From Aquirufa antheringensis (GTDB lineage Bacteria > Bacteroidota > Bacteroidia > Cytophagales > Spirosomataceae): DNA of 64,000 nucleotides. Shown in pieces: positions 17,598 to 23,849 of this stretch (position 1 is its first letter; the number at the start of each line of letters is the position of its first letter). Under the pieces are notes generated by a model, which saw only the letters and a program-made list of their open reading frames with translations, made no database searches and was not told the DNA's origin. The position numbers and the translations under genes are program-made. The stretch spans positions 124,001-188,000 of the forward strand of contig NZ_SEWZ01000004.1 in assembly GCF_004307425.1 (NCBI RefSeq), given 5' to 3'.

Positions 17598-17605
17598 TAC
17601 CTTTG
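17598..17605 (+). promoter_or_regulatory. Candidate -7 box (TACCTTTG) for rpe
   Basis: Exact match to TAnnTTTG ending 4 bases before the rpe ATG at 17610. If used, transcription would begin at or next to the start codon, giving a leaderless mRNA. No TTTG/TTG -33 element is seen at the usual spacing, so this rests on one box. Confidence 0.4.
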
Positions 17606-17609
17606 CCTT

Positions 17610-18272
17610 ATGAGAAATTTGATCATTGCCCCCTCGGTTTTAGCCTGTGATTTTTTAAACATTGGTTCAGAAGTACACATGTTGAATGAATCTGCTGCAG
17701 ATTGGATTCATATTGATGTCATGGATGGGGTTTTTGTGCCTAACATCTCTTTTGGTTTTCCGGTATTGGAAGCTATTCATAAAGTCGCTACAAAGGTGCT
17801 TGACGTTCATTTAATGATCGAAAAGCCAGAGCAATATATTTCGACTTTTGCCAAAGCAGGAGCCAAAGTCATCACCGTACACTACGAAGCATGTCCTCAT
17901 ATTCATCGTACGATCCAGCAAATCAAAGATGCCGGTTGCTTAGCGGGTGTGGCCATTAATCCGGGTACACCAGTAGAAGTTTATGAAGACATTATTGCGG
18001 ATTTAGATTTAGCCTTGATTATGTCAGTCAATCCAGGATTTGGAGGTCAAAAGTTCATTCCGAATGCGATCAATAAAACGAAGCGTTTAGCCGATATGGC
18101 CGCAAAAGCAGGTAATACGGCCCTAAAGATTGAAATTGATGGTGGTGTTACGATGGCAAATGCCGCAGATTTATATCAAGCAGGTGCAGATGTGTTAGTG
18201 GCAGGAAGCTTCGTTTTTGCGTCTAAAGATCCCAAAGCTACCATTGCTGAACTTTTGTCTGTAGCGAATTAA
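17610..18272 (+). CDS. rpe: Ribulose-phosphate 3-epimerase
   Basis: 220-residue TIM barrel that interconverts ribulose 5-phosphate and xylulose 5-phosphate in the pentose phosphate pathway. Motifs are complete: IAPSVLACDF at the N-terminus, the metal and catalytic residues in HIDVMDGVFVPNISFG, DVHLMIEKPE, MSVNPGFGGQKFI and IEIDGGV near the end. It lies 4 bases upstream of the OmpA/PD40 gene, an unusual metabolic-envelope pairing. The start is well supported because homologues begin at this point; a promoter box sits only 4 bases before it. Transketolase (59,925-61,746) and xylulokinase (33,383) in this window use the same xylulose-phosphate pool. Confidence 0.96.
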   Translation: MRNLIIAPSVLACDFLNIGSEVHMLNESAADWIHIDVMDGVFVPNISFGFPVLEAIHKVATKVLDVHLMIEKPEQYISTFAKAGAKVITVHYEACPHIHRTIQQIKDAGCLAGVAINPGTPVEVYEDIIADLDLALIMSVNPGFGGQKFIPNAINKTKRLADMAAKAGNTALKIEIDGGVTMANAADLYQAGADVLVAGSFVFASKDPKATIAELLSVAN

Positions 18273-18276
18273 TTTG

Positions 18277-20298
18277 ATGGGTGTCAGAATCTGCATCTTG
18301 TTGATTTTTGTTTCCACCCTTACTTTGGCCCAAAAAGTAAAATGGGCTTCTCAGGTTATTTCCGTTTCTAGTGAATACAAAGATCCCCTTTTAGGTAGGG
18401 AATACAGAGCTTTACATGCGTTAGGTCGTCCTAGTAAATACCCCAAAATGGCTGCCACTCCTAGTGCTTGGCAATCGATGACCGCTGATAGTCCAGAAGG
18501 AGAATACCTGTTAGTAGGATTTGATACGACGATGGCGGTGAAACAAATCGCTATTTTTGAAAACTTTGGAGCTGGTAGCATCACTTCGGTAGATGGTTTA
18601 GATCAGAATAATAGGATCTATCCTTTGCGGTTCTTCGCCCCTGGTTATGCTACCGCAGGATCTCAAGTTACCACCATTCGACTCCCGACTAAAACGAGTT
18701 TCAAATTAAAGGGCATCAAGATTTCCTTTAATTCATTACGGGTGAAAGGATACTCCCAAATTGATGCTATTGGTATCTCTGATAGCGATGAACCTATCGA
18801 GTCTTCTTTGAAATTAACCACTGATGCGAATGCCTTTCAGGCACGTGAAAACCTAGGAAATGCTATTAATTCGAAGTTTAATGAGATTTGTCCCGTTGTT
18901 AGCCCTGATGGCCAAAAGCTTTATTTCACTCGCTGGAAGCATCCTGATAATTTAGGAGCTAACAAGAACCAGGATATTTGGGTATCTAATTGGCAGCCTG
19001 ATCGTACTTGGTCAAAAGCTACGTTGTTTCCTGCTCCCATCAATAATGACGAAAACAATGCAGTTTGCGGCATTACCCCTAACGGAAAGACGTTGTTATT
19101 AAACAATGTCTACGGAAAAGACGGTACGATGGAAAAAGGCGTTTCCTTTTCTTTCTTATTACGAACAGGTGAGTGGAGTTTTCCTAAAGCGTTGAAAATT
19201 GTCAACTTTAAGAATAAATCAGAATTCTCTGAATATACGTTGGCGCCTAATGGTAAAGTCCTCTTGATGACCACGGAAACCAAAGATTCATATGGTGGAA
19301 AGGATATCTATGTTTCGTTTTTGAATGCAGATGATTCCTGGTCAGAACCGAAAAACATAGGCCCAGTTGTTAATACGGGTGAAGCGGAATCAACCCCTTT
19401 TATTGCTCCCGATGGAGTGACGATGTACTTCTCCTCCAGTGGTCACGTAGGTTATGGCAATAATGATATCTTTTTATCTCGTCGATTAGATGATACGTGG
19501 CAAAATTGGTCTGCACCAGAAAACCTTGGGCCTATTGTGAATACGCCTCAGTGGGATGGTTATTTCTCCGTTTCGGCCAAAGGTGATTTTGCGTATTTTA
19601 GTTCCACAGAGAATTCCATGGGCGCTGAAGATATTTTTCGTATCAAGATTCCAGAAAAAGCGAAGCCTTTGACCTTAATTCAGCTAACGGGTCAAGTCAT
19701 AAATCAGAAAACCAAAGAACCAATGGCGGCACACATCGTCATTAAAGCAAAAGGGAATCCATCAGACACTCTTTCACTTGATTACGATCCTTATGGTGGC
19801 GATTATAGCTTTATGTGGCCAGCCAAAAAGGCATTTACCGTTCAAATTAAGAAGCCGGGATTCTTCTCCAAGGTGGAGAATTTTGATTTCACTTCTTCTA
19901 CTAGTTTTCAGTTAATAAACCGCAATTTCTTCCTTCAAACGGTGGAGAAAAACAAAGCCTTTGCTTTTTCTAATGTTAGTTTTGATCAAGGGAAGTCAGA
20001 ATTAAAGCCCGGTTTTGAAGCTGAATTAGAGAAGATTATTTCCATTTTATCCGAGAATACGCAATATGCCTTGCTATTAGAGGGGCACACGGATAACCAA
20101 GGTGACTGGAATGATAATTTAAAGTTATCTATCGAACGAGTGGAGAACGTAAAGGCCTATTTGGTTTCTAAGGGAGTAGACGCGAATCGTATTCAAACGA
20201 AGGGATGGGGCGGTTCGAAGCCTTTGGCAAACAACCTATTAGAAGATACGCGTAAAAGTAATCGCCGGGTGGAGTTTACGCTCATTCCCATAGAATAA
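18277..20298 (+). CDS. OmpA-family protein with PD40 beta-propeller repeats
   Basis: 673 residues from the ATG at 18277; a TTG three bases earlier is an unlikely start. Signal peptide MGVRICILLIFVSTLTLAQ. Residues about 20-180 form a beta-rich discoidin-like region, about 195-460 contain WD40/PD40-type repeats (PVVSPDGQKLYFTR, GITPNGKTLLL, PFIAPDGVTMYFSS), about 470-545 a carboxypeptidase-regulatory-like insert (GQVINQKTKEPMAAHI), and about 560-673 an OmpA C-terminal peptidoglycan-binding domain (GHTDNQGD, LSIERVENVKAYL, RKSNRRVEF). It is probably an outer-membrane-associated cell-wall anchor, a type common in Bacteroidota. Its exact role is unknown. Confidence 0.88.
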   Translation: MGVRICILLIFVSTLTLAQKVKWASQVISVSSEYKDPLLGREYRALHALGRPSKYPKMAATPSAWQSMTADSPEGEYLLVGFDTTMAVKQIAIFENFGAGSITSVDGLDQNNRIYPLRFFAPGYATAGSQVTTIRLPTKTSFKLKGIKISFNSLRVKGYSQIDAIGISDSDEPIESSLKLTTDANAFQARENLGNAINSKFNEICPVVSPDGQKLYFTRWKHPDNLGANKNQDIWVSNWQPDRTWSKATLFPAPINNDENNAVCGITPNGKTLLLNNVYGKDGTMEKGVSFSFLLRTGEWSFPKALKIVNFKNKSEFSEYTLAPNGKVLLMTTETKDSYGGKDIYVSFLNADDSWSEPKNIGPVVNTGEAESTPFIAPDGVTMYFSSSGHVGYGNNDIFLSRRLDDTWQNWSAPENLGPIVNTPQWDGYFSVSAKGDFAYFSSTENSMGAEDIFRIKIPEKAKPLTLIQLTGQVINQKTKEPMAAHIVIKAKGNPSDTLSLDYDPYGGDYSFMWPAKKAFTVQIKKPGFFSKVENFDFTSSTSFQLINRNFFLQTVEKNKAFAFSNVSFDQGKSELKPGFEAELEKIISILSENTQYALLLEGHTDNQGDWNDNLKLSIERVENVKAYLVSKGVDANRIQTKGWGGSKPLANNLLEDTRKSNRRVEFTLIPIE

Positions 20299-20303
20299 AA
20301 AAA

Positions 20304-20321
20304 GAGGGGATTGCTCCCCCC
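20304..20321 (-). terminator. Intrinsic terminator after the ahpD-like gene
   Basis: G-rich/C-rich inverted repeat (GGGGA, loop TTGC, TCCCC) between the convergent OmpA and AhpD-like genes. Read on the minus strand it is followed by a run of seven T residues, so it best fits the end of the ahpC-ahpD transcript. On the plus strand the T run is weak. Confidence 0.7.
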
Positions 20322-20346
20322 TATTTCACTCAACCTAAAACTCGTA

Positions 20347-20919
20347 TTATAAAAGTACGATCAAACTCTTAATGATCGCCGTTAGACGGATGGCATCTAA
20401 AATACGCGCTTCAGTAGCTCCGTGGTTCTTCACAGATTGCTCATGAGAAGTTACACACATTTCACAGCCGTTAATCGCAGAAACCGTTAAGCTAGCTAAT
20501 TCAAAGAATTCTTTACCTAAAACAGGGTTCATCATAATCGACATACGAATACCCGCTGGTGCCGTATTGTAGTACTCTTTATCTACCATGTGCTTGAAAC
20601 GGTAGAAAATGTTGTTAGCATTCAGTAATGATACTAAAGCGTGCATTTCTGTAATCTCTGCATCGGTAGCTCCTTTGCTAAGCGCTAGTTCTGTTAGTGA
20701 ATCAATTGTTCTAGTGTGCTTTTGATTCACAGAAACCGCTAAGGCTAATAGAATAGCTTCTTTTTCTGTCAACGTTTGAGCGCGTAAGGCATTCGAAACA
20801 TTGATTTTAAGATCTTTAATGTAGCGGTGATCTGCTGCATCAAGGGTATCTAAAAGGGCAAACGATTCTGTGGCAGGGATATTGATCTCCGCCAATAAGT
20901 TGTCTTTTGTCTCACTCAT
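20347..20919 (-). CDS. AhpD-like carboxymuconolactone decarboxylase-family protein
   Basis: 190-residue all-helical protein of the CMD/AhpD family. The redox centre CEMCVTSHE (Cys-x-x-Cys-x-x-x-His) in the C-terminal half matches the disulfide site of AhpD, which re-reduces AhpC-type peroxiredoxins. It lies 48 bases downstream of ahpC, with a hairpin between them, and is read in the same direction, so it probably serves as the reductase partner of that peroxiredoxin. Use of lipoyl-protein electrons, as in Mycobacterium AhpD, is an extrapolation. Control by the divergent OxyR is likely. Confidence 0.88.
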   Translation of the reverse strand: MSETKDNLLAEINIPATESFALLDTLDAADHRYIKDLKINVSNALRAQTLTEKEAILLALAVSVNQKHTRTIDSLTELALSKGATDAEITEMHALVSLLNANNIFYRFKHMVDKEYYNTAPAGIRMSIMMNPVLGKEFFELASLTVSAINGCEMCVTSHEQSVKNHGATEARILDAIRLTAIIKSLIVLL

Positions 20920-20934
20920 GGTTGTTGATTTTAA

Positions 20935-20958
20935 TAGCCCCAGGGAATCCTGGGGCTA
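20935..20958 (-). terminator. Hairpin between ahpC and ahpD-like gene
   Basis: Perfect 10-base inverted repeat (TAGCCCCAGG, loop of 4, CCTGGGGCTA) in the 48-base gap. On the minus strand it is followed by only TTAAAAT, so it may be a partial terminator or an mRNA-stabilising 3' hairpin that gives more ahpC than ahpD message. Confidence 0.6.
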
Positions 20959-20967
20959 AAGAACTGA

Positions 20968-21516
20968 TTATAATGTAGCGTCTCCAGCTTTCCAGTTACA
21001 TGGGCAAAGCTCGTCTGTTTGTAACGCATCTAATACACGTAAAACCTCGTCTACGTTACGACCTACTGAAAGATCATTGGCAGATACCCAACGGATAACG
21101 CCATCTTGGTCAGCGATGTAGGTTACACGGTAAGCTACTTTCTCTCCTTCAGTTAAGATACCTAATTCTTCTGCTAAGCTCTTAGAAGTATCCGCTAACA
21201 TAGGGAATTTTAATCCACGTAAATCGTCGTGATCTCTTCTCCAAGCTGCGTGAACGAATTCAGAATCAGTAGAAGCTCCGATTAAAGAAGCATCGCGATC
21301 TGCGAAATCTCCTGCACGGCGGTTGAATTCAGCGATTTCTGTAGGGCAAACAAAAGTAAAATCTTTTGGCCACCAGAACATCACTAACCACTTACCGTCC
21401 TTCTTGTGATCTTCTGAAGTGATTGTTGAAAATTCTTTTCCTTGCTCTAAAGAAACGACTGCTGTTTTTGAAAATGTAGGGAATTGACTTCCTAATCCTA
21501 ACATGTGATTTGCCAT
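20968..21516 (-). CDS. ahpC: AhpC-type 2-Cys peroxiredoxin
   Basis: 182 residues from the ATG at 21516 (MANHMLGLG). A longer frame begins at 21558 but its extra 14 residues are not family-like. Peroxidatic Cys57 lies in FTFVCPTEIAEF, and the resolving cysteine is one of Cys171/Cys173 in ELCPCNW at the C-terminus. The enzyme reduces hydrogen peroxide and organic hydroperoxides in the cytoplasm. It is divergent from oxyR with a promoter box at 21584-21591 on this strand, leaving an untranslated leader of roughly 60 bases, and is followed by an AhpD-like gene, a standard peroxide-stress arrangement. Confidence 0.95.
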   Translation of the reverse strand: MANHMLGLGSQFPTFSKTAVVSLEQGKEFSTITSEDHKKDGKWLVMFWWPKDFTFVCPTEIAEFNRRAGDFADRDASLIGASTDSEFVHAAWRRDHDDLRGLKFPMLADTSKSLAEELGILTEGEKVAYRVTYIADQDGVIRWVSANDLSVGRNVDEVLRVLDALQTDELCPCNWKAGDATL

Positions 21517-21583
21517 CTGTATTGGTTGTTTTATTGTTCTTGTTAAATTGTGATGCAAAGATCTTGCTTAAAGTGTTATTAGT

Positions 21584-21591
21584 CAAATCTA
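21584..21591 (-). promoter_or_regulatory. Candidate ahpC -7 box (TAGATTTG)
   Basis: Exact TAnnTTTG match on the minus strand, 7 bases from the opposing oxyR box at 21599-21606. The two boxes are therefore face to face in one short control region where bound OxyR could affect both promoters. Confidence 0.5.
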
Positions 21592-21597
21592 TATTTT

Positions 21598-21611
21598 CTA
21601 TATTTGTATAG
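21598..21611 (+). promoter_or_regulatory. oxyR -7 box inside a perfect palindrome (probable OxyR site)
   Basis: CTATATTTGTATAG is a perfect inverted repeat (CTATA, 4-base centre, TATAG) that contains TATATTTG, an exact -7 consensus match, at 21599-21606. A second inverted repeat, ATAGT...ACTAT, covers 21608-21627. OxyR half-sites are ATAG/CTAT-like, so this is the likely operator for autoregulation and ahpC activation; binding itself is inferred. Confidence 0.5.
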
Positions 21612-21625
21612 TTTTAAATTATACT

Positions 21626-22549
21626 ATGACTATAACGCAATTAGAGTACATTGTCGCCCTAGCTGATTTGCAAAGTTTTTCCAAAGCAGCGGATTATTGC
21701 TGTGTTTCTCAGCCCAGCCTGAGTATGCAGGTGCAAAAGTTAGAGGATGAATTAAACCTTACCCTTTTTAATCGCAAGGCGAAACCTCTCGTTCCTACCC
21801 TAGCAGCAAGAGAAGTTATCGCAAAAGCACGGGCGATTCTGAATGAAAGTAATTCGATTCTTTCTCTTTCCAAAGGTTGGTCGAATCAAGTTAATGGTTC
21901 TGTTTCCATCGGTGTGATTCCTACGATTGCGCCTTATTTAATGCCCAAGTTTCTAGCGGATTTTCAGTTGAAGTACCCTGATTTGACTATTCGCATTGCG
22001 GAAACGACCACTGCTAATATCAAAAAAGGCATTCAGGAAGGAAAAATTGATATCGGAATTTTGGTTACCCCATTAAATGATTCGTTAGTAGAGATTCCAC
22101 TCTATTATGAAGAATTGTTCTTGTACTCTAATGTATGGGAAGAGGATGGTTCGAAACTGAAATCGACGTTAGATCCCTCTAAGTTATGGCTATTAGAGGA
22201 AGGTCATTGTTTAAGTAGCCAAGTGAATTCCATCTGTAACTTACCTTCAGGCCCATTAGTGGGCACTAAGATGACATATCAAACGGGAAGTATGGAAACG
22301 ATTGTGCGTCTGGCTGATCAAGGATTTGGCCAAACCATTATACCCCAAATGTTCGTGGATTATTTAGATCCTAAACTAAAAGAAAAAGTGTACACTTTGC
22401 CTGAACCTAAGCCTGTACGTGAGGTGGCATTAGTGCATGCCATTTCTTATTCAAGAAAAGCGATTGTTAAAGCGTTAGAATTAGAGATTTTGGCACACAT
22501 ACCTGATTCGTGGAAACAAGCGCAGGAACGGAACATTATCCCCATATAG
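21626..22549 (+). CDS. oxyR: Hydrogen-peroxide sensor, LysR-type regulator OxyR
   Basis: 307 residues: an N-terminal LysR winged helix-turn-helix (about 1-60, SFSKAADYCCVSQPSLSMQV) and a substrate-type regulatory domain. Cys195 and Cys204 in EEGHCLSSQVNSIC have the same nine-residue spacing and context as the peroxide-sensing pair Cys199/Cys208 of Escherichia coli OxyR, supporting disulfide-switch activity. It is divergent from ahpC, which it probably activates after oxidation. The start codon lies within an inverted repeat likely to be its own operator. The end overlaps the convergent MFS gene by 14 bases. Confidence 0.95.
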   Translation: MTITQLEYIVALADLQSFSKAADYCCVSQPSLSMQVQKLEDELNLTLFNRKAKPLVPTLAAREVIAKARAILNESNSILSLSKGWSNQVNGSVSIGVIPTIAPYLMPKFLADFQLKYPDLTIRIAETTTANIKKGIQEGKIDIGILVTPLNDSLVEIPLYYEELFLYSNVWEEDGSKLKSTLDPSKLWLLEEGHCLSSQVNSICNLPSGPLVGTKMTYQTGSMETIVRLADQGFGQTIIPQMFVDYLDPKLKEKVYTLPEPKPVREVALVHAISYSRKAIVKALELEILAHIPDSWKQAQERNIIPI

Positions 22550-23849
22550 TTTTTGCCTTAGCGCTTCTTAATAAAGGTCTAAGGAACAATAAACTAGCCC
22601 CAAAAACAAAGGTTAGTACCAAAATGCTGATCCGCATATTGCCCGTTAATTGAATAACAAGGCCAAACATAAACGTGCCTAAAACTGTTGACATTCGGTC
22701 ACAAACGTCAAAGAAGCTAAAATAGGACGCGGTATCCTTCTCCCCTTTTGGACATAATTTAGCGTAAGTAGCGCGGCTATTGGATTGAATTCCGCCCATC
22801 ACAAAACCGATGGCAGTCGCTAGTAAATAAAAATTAAATTGAGACGTGACCGTATACGCATAAGCGCAAATGAATATCCAAACTAGCACAATTAAACCTA
22901 ATGCTTTGATATTACCTATCCAGCCTGATAATCGGGCACAGAAATAGGCGCCAGGAATAGCTACGAGTTGAATCAGTAAAATAGTGATAATTAATGCATC
23001 TTCCGGTAAATGCAATTCTTGGCTTCCAAATAAGGCGCCTAAATACATCACCGTTTGGGCTCCCATATTAAATAAGAAGAAACTGACTAAAAAGAATTTG
23101 ACCTCTTTAATCACGATTACTTCCTTAAATACTTTGCGAAGTTCTTTAAAACCTCCCAGCCACCAGTGCCTCGTATCTTTCTCTTTTGCAATTGAATCAG
23201 GAAGGTAGTGTAAGGGGATTTGTGCAAATAATAACCACCACAAACCAACGGTTAAAAATGAAACGCGAGCAGCCATCTCGCCCCCTATTTCGCCATACCA
23301 TTCGGGTTTTAGAAGCATCGTTAGGTTTTGGACTAATAATAAAACAGAGCCTATGTAACCTAAGGTAAACCCTTTTGCACTTAAACGATCAAATCGATCG
23401 GGGGTGGCTATTTCAGGCAGAAAACTATTGTAGAATACCATACTTCCACCCCATCCAATGATAGAAAATAGGAATCCGAGCGTACCTATATAGTAATGGC
23501 CCTTACTGAAAAAAAATAAGGCTATGCAGCTGAAAGACCCTAGATAACAGAAAAAACGCATAAAACTTTTCTTCGCGCCTGTATAATCCGCAATTCCAGA
23601 GAGGAAGGGCATCAATATAGTTAGGGCTAAGAAGGCAACGGAAATAGAATAAGAAAAAACAACCGTATTGCTTAGTTCGAAACCTAAAATGGAAATCATT
23701 CCAGGCGTAGTGCTTCCTAGGGTAATCGCTGCTGAAGGAAAATAAATGGGAAAAATGGCTGAAGTAATCGTTAAAGAATGCACAGAATTAGCCCAATCAT
23801 AAAAGGCCCATGCATTTAACGTTTTCGGATTATTCAGCTTTTGTTCCAT
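22536..23849 (-). CDS. UMF1-family MFS transporter (ATG22-like)
   Basis: 437 residues with about twelve transmembrane segments. The opening LNAWAFYDWANSVHSLTI matches the UMF1/ATG22 signature (W-YDWANS), as does PFLSGIADYTGAKKSFM between the next helices. Members are inner-membrane exporters of uncertain substrate; yeast Atg22 moves amino acids out of the vacuole, which cannot be transferred directly. The start overlaps the topoisomerase IV A stop by one base (TAATG), so it is the last gene of the operon beginning at 28,706. It ends by overlapping oxyR. Confidence 0.85.
   Translation of the reverse strand: MEQKLNNPKTLNAWAFYDWANSVHSLTITSAIFPIYFPSAAITLGSTTPGMISILGFELSNTVVFSYSISVAFLALTILMPFLSGIADYTGAKKSFMRFFCYLGSFSCIALFFFSKGHYYIGTLGFLFSIIGWGGSMVFYNSFLPEIATPDRFDRLSAKGFTLGYIGSVLLLVQNLTMLLKPEWYGEIGGEMAARVSFLTVGLWWLLFAQIPLHYLPDSIAKEKDTRHWWLGGFKELRKVFKEVIVIKEVKFFLVSFFLFNMGAQTVMYLGALFGSQELHLPEDALIITILLIQLVAIPGAYFCARLSGWIGNIKALGLIVLVWIFICAYAYTVTSQFNFYLLATAIGFVMGGIQSNSRATYAKLCPKGEKDTASYFSFFDVCDRMSTVLGTFMFGLVIQLTGNMRISILVLTFVFGASLLFLRPLLRSAKAKTIWG

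Noticed and set aside
21517-21558. Upstream ATG for ahpC at 21558
   Set aside because: It adds 14 residues not seen in AhpC proteins; the ATG at 21516 gives the usual N-terminus and 182-residue length.
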